From: an uncultured Muribaculaceae bacterium
GTDB lineage: Bacteria; Bacteroidota; Bacteroidia; Bacteroidales; Muribaculaceae
NCBI GenBank assembly: GCA_910578365.1
Contig: CAJTRC010000004.1
Span: 1 to 60,660 of the forward strand
DNA: 60,660 nucleotides
Direction: 5' to 3'
Shown here: one piece after another, positions 17,801 through 25,837 of the stretch
Position numbering within the stretch: the first letter of the stretch is position 1
Layout of the letters: each line of letters opens with the position of its first letter
Notes under the pieces: generated by a model
What the model was told of the DNA's origin: nothing
The model's database searches: none
The model's input: only the letters and a program-made list of their open reading frames with translations
Program-made: the position numbers and the translations under genes

Positions 17801-20477
17801 TTTCAACCAACTTACTGAAATCACACTCGGAGATAAGGACTCCGGTCTGAAAACATCATACGGATATGACAATTACGTGGGTTGCAACGAAATCACCCGT
17901 CCGAGTGGTCGCAAAGAATACTTCGACTACTGTGCCGGAAGACTTTCGGCTCGTTATGACAGCGACCGCAGACTGCTTGCGCGCCATAACTACGAGTACA
18001 TCAGAGATGACAGTTCAGGCAACTTTCCATACAATATCAACACCATACGCTCCACCACCTACAGCAGCGAGCGCGACAGTGTGGTCACAAACAAGCATTA
18101 CGATGGCTTCGGCAACATGTTAATCGGAGTGACCGAAGGACTTGGAAATGGCGAAGATATACTAAACGTGCAGCACTTCGACGCTCTCGGTCGCATGCTC
18201 AAACAATGGCGGCCCCTGCTGATGTCGGACGATATGAAGACATACGGCATAAAGCATCTGCCCGACGAACTCTTCAGAGAACAGTCGCGTCGGCAATACG
18301 GCGACCCGCTTGGCTACGACAGTGTTGCCTACAATGGCAATACCGTGCAGATACGCCGTGCTGGGGCGCAGTTCTTCAAACACCCGTCTAAAACAGAAGC
18401 CCTGTGCAGCAATCCCGCCATTAAAGAACTTGATGTTCAGCGATACATCATGTTCCAGGGCAAACTGTCACATGGCTTAAGATATTTATCCGGTAATGGC
18501 GAAACCTCTGCTTATGCTCTGAATTATAGTGCAGGAGAACTCGACTGTACCAAAAGCACTGATGCCGACGGGCGCGTGACACTGGTTTTCACCGACTGCC
18601 TCGGGCGTACGGTACTGACGCGCGCCATAGCCGACGACGGTAGTTTTGCCGACACTTACGTTATCAGCAATTCATGGGGCGACCCTCTGGTGGTAATTCC
18701 CCCGGCCTATGCCGCAAACCTTGCACGGTCGTTCGACAGCTACAAGACCAAAATAAACAGCATGGCTTATGTGTATACTTACGACGACCGGCACCGACTG
18801 CGTAGCAAAAAGTTCCCAGGTGTGCAGGAGGTGGAATTCGTATACGACAGCGAGGGGCGCGTGGCATTCAGCCGCGACGGCAACCAGCGCGCCGCCGGTG
18901 TCTGCTCGTTCAGGCTATACGACGCTTATGGACGCGAAGCCCTCACCGGCACTTGTGCCGACCGTAATCCCGCTATATGGAATGGCAGCTATATCGCGCC
19001 CGAAATGACCGTTACCGGTCTTACCCGCAAAGACGCCACCGGCACAGTATGCCGGAGCGGCTACAGTGTCGCCGGTGCAGTATCAGCACTGATTCCATCG
19101 GCAAAGTTACTTACCGCCAGCTATTACGACGACTACAGCGCCGTACCGGCCAATCTGCCCTCCGGCGCCATATCGCAACCACGCGGACTATGCACCGCAA
19201 CACTTATGGCCACCCTCGGAGGCGACAGCCCGCAGCAACTGCTCACCGTAAACTATTACGACCGCGAGGAACGGCTTATAAAAAGCGTGGTCGGGAACCT
19301 GTTGCAGGGTGACTACACGGTAGAGTCAAGCTACAGTCCTTACGGCCTGCTGACGGCTCAGCGCGACGCATTTACGCTCAACCGCAACATCGGCATAGTG
19401 TGCAGTCACAGCCACAGCTACAGCTACGACCGCTTCGGGCGTACGCTCGACGTAATGCTCGACTTCTCGGGTCGCAGCATCCGTACGCTCGGCTGCGAGT
19501 ACGACAATCTCGGACGGCTCTCACGCACATGGGGCTATAACGACGACCTCAGCTGCAGCATCGGCTACAACATCAACGGCACCGCCACACACCGCTCCAC
19601 GCCGTTTGTGACCGAAGATCTCTGGTTCGGCTATGGCAAGGTACCACAATACTCCGGTAAAATCTCCGGCAAAGATATCTATTACGGCGGCAACAAGCAG
19701 TCGTACAGCTACAGATACGACCGCCTTGGTCGACTGACCGAAGCGGGTTACAGCGAACGTGAAAACCCCGAAGCTGACTACAGCGCCAGCTACAGCTACG
19801 ACCTCGAGGCCAATCCCACCCGTATAAAGCGTATGGGGTTGACCGACGTAGGCACATACGGCGTGGTCAATGAAATCCGGGCTGACTACCGCAACGGGCG
19901 TCCGCGCAGTGTCGTCGATGCCGCTGACGCGCCCATACTCGAGGGCTCGCTCACAGGCCCGGGCCTGCAGGTGAAAGTAACACACGAATACGGTGCCAAC
20001 GGCAACCTGATAAAGGACGCCACCCGAGGCATCGACTCCATACGGTACAACGTACTGAACCTGCCCGAACGGATATATTTCAGCAACGGTTACCGTCTGG
20101 ATTATATCTACCGTGCCGACGGCGTAAAACTGCGGGAAACTCGCCGCCGTCCGACATTCATCGCCATAGGCGGCTCGGGCGGAGTAATCACCGAAACCAC
20201 CGACTACATAGGAGCTTACGAGCTTGAAGGCGGCATACCCCGGCGGCTGAACCTCCCCGGTGGCTACATGACCATAGCCGACACAGTCTACCATCACTAT
20301 ATCCCCGACTATCAGGGCAATATCTTATCGGTAGTAAACACTCGCACACGTCAGGTGGAACAGCGCACCGATTACTATCCTTACGGCATGCAGTCGGCTA
20401 TAGCTGCAATCCTACGTTGTCGATGCAGAATTCGCTGCCGATGGTGCCGGTGTAAGGAGCGCCGCTACCGCTGCTGA
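14835..20477 (+). CDS. RHS/YD-repeat secreted giant protein, 3'-truncated
   Basis: The 1880-residue reading frame starts with a signal peptide (MKKVLVACMVFAGFFISAMG). A long N-terminal beta-rich region follows, and from about residue 980 there are many RHS/YD repeats (YDRFGRTLDVML, YDNLGRLSRTWGY, YDRLGRLTEAGY, YDAYGREALTG). It reaches the pre-tip motif DYYPYGM near residue 1853. In intact relatives this is followed by a conserved core such as the YKYSGKE/LYDYGARxYD type and then a variable tip. Here homology stops at about base 20397 and the last 27 or so codons, rich in Cys and Arg, are simply the antisense of the PCMD gene. RHS shells normally encapsulate or present a C-terminal domain, so this copy is probably tip-less or inactive. 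GC content rises markedly from the 5' half to the 3' half. Confidence 0.88.
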   Translation: MKKVLVACMVFAGFFISAMGQSGIYHTGLSSDLILGFDDKGNAIYEPSTIGNGSLYPSRTLEDRITGPSPEVSGMMKYVDASMNYSDGTATLSVPLFKWHEGSIEMDIALNYQIRGYRHNEKSGWFGMGWTLSAAGAVSRSIMNLPDEFRGYDSRSLSTLLYSTDLKDATRYLKAIETMAVDAHLDRYSYYCPGGSGSFVILDNDIVQLPASENEISLTRKKDNQGKEYIDSFTVTTPDGTRYIFSEKENCHHKYQSMSLMGYPYRYEYDAIITWHLSQIISPEYDLISYDYDVMPSWQLNRNTKLRVLNCTFVLNDIKVTGGGPAGAQNTNLTTYSDTRILKSIRSLAGAVIFNHETSQFDYGDEPSMRVSEIIFRGPDVNNVANVKLKGVIGTHGKLTSIHKYVGNELADKWQFNYYGGSNQSYDFFGYCNGNNTIGGYRAVIDTETGKFNTERGYNLGYARTGSLSSWITFSGVHTQVNYEVASPKPADSADYNRLHIDLGSSGRNTEISDEFVREMDPLGFTVKKKDGEDPDPTNPRIGIRIKSFRTTDPVTNKSKIRSFEYSDGMCNVNLAGIRASDFISLSGNHDYVRISTDPGTMALVDRYCTSATMLNSTRGCGYAPENAKVFYGRVVESIHDSRDSVPEYVNEYIYDTSICHIPIDQYNGGVLNVDTLLKQKRYLYNFNNKDNGPTMSIGVNPSYREIFQKADIVSGSFRETIGAQPLLKRVVRYRRDSSGLKPQGCTLYNYELCDSIRIPVGTFHEGVVRRDGVFAAFPYKYNNLGEFSLFQYHLLAFRPLLRSKSEYTYFDDGSSRNTSTCFYYTSDSTSKSMYRQDAIWKFAFNSAGYWKALPTEDTPLKPFNTDSLGNITSQRLPLGVFQITGGEVIERYTAIAAYAKEGFFAQAAADGRLNMPIATMWIVNGADTLLQKHEYTRTGKKLWPSRISLVGHGRALMAEQIFNCGFTHGLPCGMKQTGMPQKHYSWDSFNQLTEITLGDKDSGLKTSYGYDNYVGCNEITRPSGRKEYFDYCAGRLSARYDSDRRLLARHNYEYIRDDSSGNFPYNINTIRSTTYSSERDSVVTNKHYDGFGNMLIGVTEGLGNGEDILNVQHFDALGRMLKQWRPLLMSDDMKTYGIKHLPDELFREQSRRQYGDPLGYDSVAYNGNTVQIRRAGAQFFKHPSKTEALCSNPAIKELDVQRYIMFQGKLSHGLRYLSGNGETSAYALNYSAGELDCTKSTDADGRVTLVFTDCLGRTVLTRAIADDGSFADTYVISNSWGDPLVVIPPAYAANLARSFDSYKTKINSMAYVYTYDDRHRLRSKKFPGVQEVEFVYDSEGRVAFSRDGNQRAAGVCSFRLYDAYGREALTGTCADRNPAIWNGSYIAPEMTVTGLTRKDATGTVCRSGYSVAGAVSALIPSAKLLTASYYDDYSAVPANLPSGAISQPRGLCTATLMATLGGDSPQQLLTVNYYDREERLIKSVVGNLLQGDYTVESSYSPYGLLTAQRDAFTLNRNIGIVCSHSHSYSYDRFGRTLDVMLDFSGRSIRTLGCEYDNLGRLSRTWGYNDDLSCSIGYNINGTATHRSTPFVTEDLWFGYGKVPQYSGKISGKDIYYGGNKQSYSYRYDRLGRLTEAGYSERENPEADYSASYSYDLEANPTRIKRMGLTDVGTYGVVNEIRADYRNGRPRSVVDAADAPILEGSLTGPGLQVKVTHEYGANGNLIKDATRGIDSIRYNVLNLPERIYFSNGYRLDYIYRADGVKLRETRRRPTFIAIGGSGGVITETTDYIGAYELEGGIPRRLNLPGGYMTIADTVYHHYIPDYQGNILSVVNTRTRQVEQRTDYYPYGMQSAIAAILRCRCRIRCRWCRCKERRYRC

Positions 20478-21339
20478 ACAGTACTATCAGATGCGTAGGA
20501 GCTGCGTCAGGTGCATCCCAGCCGACTTCCTGCACGGGCACCATGTGGCCTTTCCGGTTGCAGGCGTAGTAGCTTTTCCCTTTTGCTATCAGCGGGTAAA
20601 CCGAACTTGCTTCGCCATAGTGTATGGCTACTTTGTGTCCGTTGGTCCAGCCGGTGGTTGAGTGGCCCAGGAGTTCGCGGCCGGTGCCTATGCGCTTGGC
20701 GTATATATTGCCGTCTTCGTCCTCCCAGCGGCGTTGCAACAGTATTAGCGCCTCGGCTTTGTCGGCGCCGGGCAGTTCTTTCTTGCCGCCGAAGCCCGAC
20801 GAGTACAATCGGTTGTTGCCGGGTATGTTGAGTTTGTAGTCAAAGACCAGGGCCTGCGGCCGGTGGTCGTAAGGCACGCCCATTTCCATTTTGCTGTAAG
20901 GATTTTTGGTGCTTTTGATGGGTTCGAGCATCTTGCCCAGAAATACAGTGCCAGCCACAACCACGTCCATGCTTATAAGTCCTGCGGCCTGGCAATGCTC
21001 TATTTCGGTGCATAGGCGTGCGCAGCGGCCGTGGCCTTCGCGGGCTTCGGGATACACGGCGTTGCTGCCCTTGGTCACGCCCATCACGCGGGCCATTACA
21101 TTGGATGTGGCCCACGGCGAGGCGCTGCTGCCGTTGTAGGGTGTAGAGCCGAGTGTGGCGCTTGGGCCTATGGCGTACACCTTTTTGACTTTGCCGCCCA
21201 ACACCCGCGATTCCTTGATGTTTCGGGTAATCCATGAATCGAAATCACCGTATTTGATTTTTTCGACGGTCTGTGCGTTTATATTAAGATTGCAGAGCGA
21301 CAGTAAGAGTGATATAGCTGATAACGTGAGAGTTTTCAT
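20398..21339 (-). CDS. PCMD-domain secreted protein
   Basis: The 313-residue protein has a signal peptide (MKTLTLSAISLLLSLCNLNI, cleaved near INAQT). The rest matches the PCMD (putative carbohydrate metabolism) domain of Bacteroidota as I know it: DFDSWITRNIKES near the start, WATSNVMARVMGVTKG, VAGTVFLGKML, LVFDYKLNIPG, and a closing TGTIGSEFCIDNVGLQL. PCMD proteins are often found in glycan-use loci, but no SusC/SusD pair is present here. Its stop codon (20398-20400) lies at the junction where the convergent RHS gene loses homology. The gene upstream begins 96 bases away and may share its transcript. Confidence 0.75.
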   Translation of the reverse strand: MKTLTLSAISLLLSLCNLNINAQTVEKIKYGDFDSWITRNIKESRVLGGKVKKVYAIGPSATLGSTPYNGSSASPWATSNVMARVMGVTKGSNAVYPEAREGHGRCARLCTEIEHCQAAGLISMDVVVAGTVFLGKMLEPIKSTKNPYSKMEMGVPYDHRPQALVFDYKLNIPGNNRLYSSGFGGKKELPGADKAEALILLQRRWEDEDGNIYAKRIGTGRELLGHSTTGWTNGHKVAIHYGEASSVYPLIAKGKSYYACNRKGHMVPVQEVGWDAPDAAPTHLIVLFSSGSGAPYTGTIGSEFCIDNVGLQL

Positions 21340-21435
21340 TCCGACAATTTTTAAAGTGAAAGAATTGAATTTATCATTAGAACAAATTCACCCGCTGCTG
21401 CGGTTCAGACGTTATCAGTTTTTAACCCATGAATC

Positions 21436-22398
21436 TTATACTCCAAAGCCGGATGGCCTACAGCCGGTGCAATCTTTGGTCGTGATTGCATGTGGTTGGT
21501 AAATGCTCTGCAGGCGTCGGTGGGCGGCAGCCGGAGTGTAATTTCTTATAGGCTCTGTGTCGGCGCCTGTCCACAGGCCTTCCACAGCTTCGCCCGCGGT
21601 TGAGAACACCATTCCGGCAATAGGATAGCCCATCGACAGCAGTTCGGCATAGTATTCGCCGCGTGGCGATTCGCAGCATGTGCCGAGATGCACCCGAACG
21701 TTGATGTTGTCTTGAGCGTTGTTAGCGTCCTTAAGTGTGTTTCGCTGCGGAGTTACATACGAGCATAATTCTGTGCCGTCGGGCTTTACGAGTCTGAGCT
21801 GCAGTTCGGGCAGTTCGACACTGAGGGGCAGGAGGCTTGATAATGCAAAGTGTAGGTAGTTGTCGAAGCAGTCGAAATCCTTGCCGGGAGTTTTCTTTGG
21901 CACGAGTCCGCCGCAGGTGGTGATTGAGGCCGAGAGCGGCGAGTAGAATCTGGTGGGTAGCAGCTTCAGCAGAGTAAGGTCGTAGAGTCTGAAAGGAATG
22001 TCGAGCAGACATTCGCCGTTTTCGGCGCTTATACGTATGTTGTATCTTAGCATTGGTCTGCTGTGGTCGAAGACTATCGGAAAGTTTATGCGTTGTCGGA
22101 TGCAGCATTCCGAACGTTTCATTTTCAGAGGCAGCAGGCGGCAGCAAAGCAGGTGGTCGCTGTCAGTGTCGGTCAGACTCAGGATGAGAGTCGTGTCAAT
22201 GCCTCGGAGTGCGTTTTTGAATGAGCTCTGCTTGCCGAAGTCGGCAAGCAGAGCTATGTGGTTTGTATTTCCGAGTATTTTCAGGTCGCGGGCCGAAGTG
22301 AATATGTCTTCGCCCGGATATTCCATTGCGAGTTTGGAACTGTGGTCGTAGGTGGCCACTTTGGCGTTTGCCACCGTTATCATGTTACAGTATTTCAT
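21436..22398 (-). CDS. Hypothetical protein, beta-rich, no signal peptide
   Basis: The 320-residue protein starts MKYCNMITVANAKVATYD. I do not recognise it. It has no signal peptide or membrane segment, and it contains several scattered Cys residues (pairs at LLCCRLL, ECCI, TCCES and a closing CTGC). Predicted strands alternate with short loops, for example TLILSLTDTDSDHLLCCRLL and VELPELQLRLVKPDG, which suggests one or two beta-sandwich domains. It is the first gene behind a consensus promoter at 22638-22669 with a leader of about 230 nt and lies upstream of the PCMD gene on the same strand. Function is unknown. Confidence 0.65.
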   Translation of the reverse strand: MKYCNMITVANAKVATYDHSSKLAMEYPGEDIFTSARDLKILGNTNHIALLADFGKQSSFKNALRGIDTTLILSLTDTDSDHLLCCRLLPLKMKRSECCIRQRINFPIVFDHSRPMLRYNIRISAENGECLLDIPFRLYDLTLLKLLPTRFYSPLSASITTCGGLVPKKTPGKDFDCFDNYLHFALSSLLPLSVELPELQLRLVKPDGTELCSYVTPQRNTLKDANNAQDNINVRVHLGTCCESPRGEYYAELLSMGYPIAGMVFSTAGEAVEGLWTGADTEPIRNYTPAAAHRRLQSIYQPHAITTKDCTGCRPSGFGV

Positions 22399-22637
22399 AC
22401 GCTGTTAGATTAGTTTGTCGTAAGTTTTAATGTTAATAGTGTACCGTTATGTCAATGTGCTACCGTGGCCGTCGGCTGTGTTGCCGTACAGATACAGCAA
22501 TGGCTGTGGGCGGTCATTGTTGTCGGATATTTTGTAGATGAAAAGTCAGATTACAGGCCACCCGGTCCGCTGTGCGGAGTCTTGATTGGAAGGTGGATGT
22601 GATTACCTGTAGTCATTGTTTGCGTATGATTCGGCAG

Positions 22638-22669
22638 CAAAGGTATAAAGAGTTTTTTAATTCTGCAAA
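22638..22669 (-). promoter_or_regulatory. Consensus Bacteroidota promoter with long leader
   Basis: On the minus strand TTTG (22669-22666) and TACCTTTG (22645-22638) are 20 bases apart, a full match to the consensus. Transcription should start near 22631, so the gene at 22398 has an untranslated leader of about 230 nt. Confidence 0.82.
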
Positions 22670-22732
22670 TTTAGTTGAAAAAGTGGCAAAATGGATGTTA
22701 TGGTTTTATTGATGCGCGGGGTGGTACAAAAC

Positions 22733-22764
22733 GAGAGGCCGTGTTCCGACGAACACGGCCTCTC
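22733..22764 (-). terminator. Terminator of the nuo/atp super-operon
   Basis: A perfect 14-bp GC-rich stem (GAGAGGCCGTGTTC with GAACACGGCCTCTC) closes a 4-base loop. On the minus strand it lies 25 bases after the nuoN stop and is followed by GTTTTG. It is the only strong terminator seen between 22733 and 40214 on that strand. Confidence 0.88.
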
Positions 22765-22788
22765 CGGTTATGGCGTTGAATAAATTCC

Positions 22789-24261
22789 TTAGTGGAGGAA
22801 GAATATCTCGCTGGCCTTGGCCATTTCGAGTATCGAAGTGTAGAAGCAACTTACAATACCCAGCAACATTACGCCGGCGATGCTTACCCACAGACCGAGT
22901 TTCTCGGTTGCTGCGCTGCGGAAGTTCTCGATTACCGGAGTTTCATCGCTGATGTACATTGCCTTTACTACGAGCAGGTAGTAGTAGAGCGATATGATGG
23001 TATTGATGAGGGCAATGAGCACCAGCACGTAGATGGCGATGCTGCCCTGATTGATTGCCGAGGTGAAGATGAAGAACTTGGAGAAGAAGCCGGCGAAAGG
23101 CGGGATACCTGCCAGTGAGAACATGGCCAGCATCATGCAGAACGCGAGCTTGGGATTAGTCTTGTTCAGGCCGCGGTAGTCGTCCATCGATATCTTGCCG
23201 GTGGCGTTCTCGATTGCACCGATTACACCGAAGGCGGCGAGGTTAGAGAATATGTACACCAGAATGTAGTAGATAAGTGCTGCTGTACCCATCCAGTTGA
23301 AGGCTACTATGCCGAGCATGATGTAGCCGGCCTGCGATACTGACGAGAAAGCCAGGAAGCGCTTCATGTTGCGCTGGCGGATGGCGAAGAGGTTACCTAC
23401 TGTGATGGTGAGTATGATTACTGCGTAGAGCATCCACTCCCATACCTCCGAGTAGATGGCGCCGAATGCCTGTACCAGGATTACCATGAATGCGAAGGCG
23501 GCACTGCCCTTGGAGATTACCGACAGATATGAGGTTACCGATGTGGGGGCACCCTGATATACGTCGGCTGTCCAGAGGTGGAAGGGTACAAGTGAAAGCT
23601 TGAAGCCCATGCCGGCCATTACGAATGCCAGGGCTGTAATGAGCATCAGTGAGTTGCCCTCGGTTATAGCAGCGTGAATTTTGGCAAAGTAGAGCGAGCC
23701 GCTGAGGCCGTATACCAGTGCGATACCCATCATAAAGATGGCCGACGAGAAGCAAGCGGTGAGAATATATTTCACTGCAGCCTCGTGGCTTTCGTAGCGG
23801 TTTTTGTCCAGAGCGACCATGGCTGCCAAGGGCAGAGAGGCGCTTTCAAGACCGATAACGAACAGCAGGAAGTGGCGTGCGGATATCATCAGATACATGC
23901 CGAAGAGTGTTACCAGCAGCAGTTCGTAGAATTCACCGCGACGTACGCTCATAAAGTCGCTGTTGGCCCATTTGATCGATTGCAGAAGCACTATTATCAC
24001 GCCTACGTTGAGTACGTTTTTGATGGCGTTGATTATGGGCGAGGTTTCGTACATACCTGCGAATGCGGTTTCTGCCGCATCGCTGCCTCCCAGGCAGCTG
24101 GTAAATCCCAGCAGGGTGAGTATGAGCATAAGGCCTGCGCTTACCGCAGGAAGGGCGGGCAGCGCTTTGCGTGGCATGAAGGTATCATAGAGAAAGACTG
24201 CCAGAAACACTATCAGCAAGCCTATCTCCTGCTTCATGAATAAAAATTGCGAGTAGTCCAT
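22789..24261 (-). CDS. nuoN: NADH-quinone oxidoreductase subunit N
   Basis: The 490-residue antiporter-like membrane subunit of complex I contributes one proton channel. About fourteen hydrophobic helices can be traced. Typical segments are LLFVIGLESASLPLAAMVAL (with the key membrane Glu), AAVKYILTACFSSAIFMMGI, GMGFKLSLVPFHLWTADVYQ and FSLAGIPPFAGFFSKFFIF. It is the last gene of the 18-gene run, 22 bases after nuoM, and the terminator follows 25 bases after its stop. Confidence 0.95.
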   Translation of the reverse strand: MDYSQFLFMKQEIGLLIVFLAVFLYDTFMPRKALPALPAVSAGLMLILTLLGFTSCLGGSDAAETAFAGMYETSPIINAIKNVLNVGVIIVLLQSIKWANSDFMSVRRGEFYELLLVTLFGMYLMISARHFLLFVIGLESASLPLAAMVALDKNRYESHEAAVKYILTACFSSAIFMMGIALVYGLSGSLYFAKIHAAITEGNSLMLITALAFVMAGMGFKLSLVPFHLWTADVYQGAPTSVTSYLSVISKGSAAFAFMVILVQAFGAIYSEVWEWMLYAVIILTITVGNLFAIRQRNMKRFLAFSSVSQAGYIMLGIVAFNWMGTAALIYYILVYIFSNLAAFGVIGAIENATGKISMDDYRGLNKTNPKLAFCMMLAMFSLAGIPPFAGFFSKFFIFTSAINQGSIAIYVLVLIALINTIISLYYYLLVVKAMYISDETPVIENFRSAATEKLGLWVSIAGVMLLGIVSCFYTSILEMAKASEIFFLH

Positions 24262-24283
24262 TGTTTGCAGTGGTTTATGACAG

Positions 24284-25816
24284 TTAATTCATGCCGAGGA
24301 CCGTAAAGATCTTTTCGGTGAATGTGGTATTAATCAGATTATTGAAGAAGTTGGGGAAGCAACCTATGCCGGCTACTGCCACGATGAGCATGATGGCGGC
24401 AACGCGTTCCCACCAGGTGGCGTCGGTCAGCTCCAGATGGTGCTTGTCGTGTACCGGACCAAGCAGAAGTTTGCCTACCACGCGCAGGATATACACTGCG
24501 GTGATTACAATGGAGCAGCATGCGATGATGGTGAACACCAGGCGTGTGCTGCCGGCGCCGCTCAGGTAGTTTGTCATACCGGCTTCGAACGAGCCTACGA
24601 AGATGGTCATTTCTGCCACAAAGCCGCTAAGACCGGGCAGACCAAGCGAGGCGAAACCGGCGATTACGTAGCATACTGCCAGAAAGGGCATGATTTTCAT
24701 CAGGCCGCCCATCTGGCGGATGTCGCGGGTGTGGGTACGTCCGTAAATCATACCGATAAGGGCGAAGAACAGAGCTGTCATCAGACCGTGCGAGAGCATC
24801 TGCATAATGGCGCCGGTCATGGCGGTGGAGTTAAGCATCAGGATGGCGAACAGTACCAGGCCGCAGTGCGACACTGAAGAGTAGGCGTTGATGTACTTGA
24901 GGTCCGTCTGGACGCAGGCGCTGAAAGCTCCGTACACTACCGATATGCCGGTAAGGATCAGGAATATGATGCTGAGGTCGTGTGCTGCCTGGGGCATCAG
25001 ATAGATTGCCACGCGGAAGCAGCCGTAACCGCCGAGTTTCATAAGTACGCCGGCGTGGAGCATCGACACTGCTGTGGGGGCCGATGCGTGGCCGTCGGGC
25101 GACCATGTGTGGAAGGGGAACATAGCGCCCAGTACGCCGAAGCCTACGAAGGTCATGGGGAAGAGGAAGTACTGCCAGCCTTTGCTGATGTAGGAGTATT
25201 TCACTATTTCGAGGATGTCCCAGGTGTGGCCGCCGTCGGCGCCGGTCGAGTTATAATAGATACCTATGAGGCCGAGCATCAGGAAGGCCGAGCCGCCCAT
25301 AAGCATCAGGGTCAGTTTCATAGCCGAGTAGTTCTTGTTGCCTGAGCCCCATACACCAATCAGAAGGTACATAGGAATCAGCGCTACCTCGTAGAACATG
25401 AACATGGTGAACAAGTCAATCGAGATGAAGAATCCGAACACACCGGTCGAAAGCAGTATCAGCCACAGGAAGAATGCCTTGGGCTGGGCTATTGTCCACG
25501 ATGCGAACGAGCCTGCGAGAACGATTACCGACGACAGCAGCAACATGGCTACCGAGATGCCGTCGACACCTACGGCGAGGTTGATGTTGAGAGGTGCGAA
25601 CCAGGTCCAGCTGTCGACGAAGAGCATCGGGTCTTCGTTGCCGCCGGCGCGGATTTCAAGATACTGTACCAGCAATACCACAGAGAGAGCCAAAAGGGCC
25701 AGCGAGCCGGTTACAGCCACGGCGCGAATCTGCTTGATATTGCGGCAGAGGGCAAGGCCGCCGAGCATAATCAGCGGAATTACCACAAAGTAGATCAATA
25801 TATTATCGAATATCAT
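24284..25816 (-). CDS. nuoM: NADH-quinone oxidoreductase subunit M
   Basis: The 510-residue antiporter-like subunit of complex I contains the hallmark segments MFYEVALIPMYLLIGVWG (membrane Glu), MFPFHTWSPDGHASAPTAVS, AYSSVSHCGLVLFAILML and LGLPGLSGFVAEMTIFVGSF. Length is normal. It lies 21 bases after nuoL. Confidence 0.95.
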   Translation of the reverse strand: MIFDNILIYFVVIPLIMLGGLALCRNIKQIRAVAVTGSLALLALSVVLLVQYLEIRAGGNEDPMLFVDSWTWFAPLNINLAVGVDGISVAMLLLSSVIVLAGSFASWTIAQPKAFFLWLILLSTGVFGFFISIDLFTMFMFYEVALIPMYLLIGVWGSGNKNYSAMKLTLMLMGGSAFLMLGLIGIYYNSTGADGGHTWDILEIVKYSYISKGWQYFLFPMTFVGFGVLGAMFPFHTWSPDGHASAPTAVSMLHAGVLMKLGGYGCFRVAIYLMPQAAHDLSIIFLILTGISVVYGAFSACVQTDLKYINAYSSVSHCGLVLFAILMLNSTAMTGAIMQMLSHGLMTALFFALIGMIYGRTHTRDIRQMGGLMKIMPFLAVCYVIAGFASLGLPGLSGFVAEMTIFVGSFEAGMTNYLSGAGSTRLVFTIIACCSIVITAVYILRVVGKLLLGPVHDKHHLELTDATWWERVAAIMLIVAVAGIGCFPNFFNNLINTTFTEKIFTVLGMN

Positions 25817-25837
25817 TGTACTGTGTTTTTTGCAGGT

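Larger units (their letters stand above)
22399..22788. other. 390-base intergenic region: long leader, promoter, nuo terminator
   Basis: No gene is supported here. Reading on the minus strand it holds the terminator of the nuo/atp run (22733-22764), the promoter of the 21436-22398 gene (22638-22669), and then about 230 bases of untranslated leader. Two short ATG frames of about 21 codons occur in the leader, but they overlap each other and look accidental. Confidence 0.7.

Noticed and set aside
19300..20350. CRISPR-like or tandem DNA repeat
   Set aside because: The repetition is at protein level (YD repeats) with variable spacing. There are no identical direct DNA repeats with unique spacers.
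20398..20477. Cys/Arg-rich C-terminal tail of the RHS frame as a toxin tip
   Set aside because: The tail is only the reverse strand of the PCMD gene's 3' end and arises from loss of the true 3' part.
22551..22616. 21-codon ATG frame in the long leader (minus strand)
   Set aside because: Another 21-codon frame overlaps it in a different frame, no conserved features are visible, and frames of this length occur by chance.
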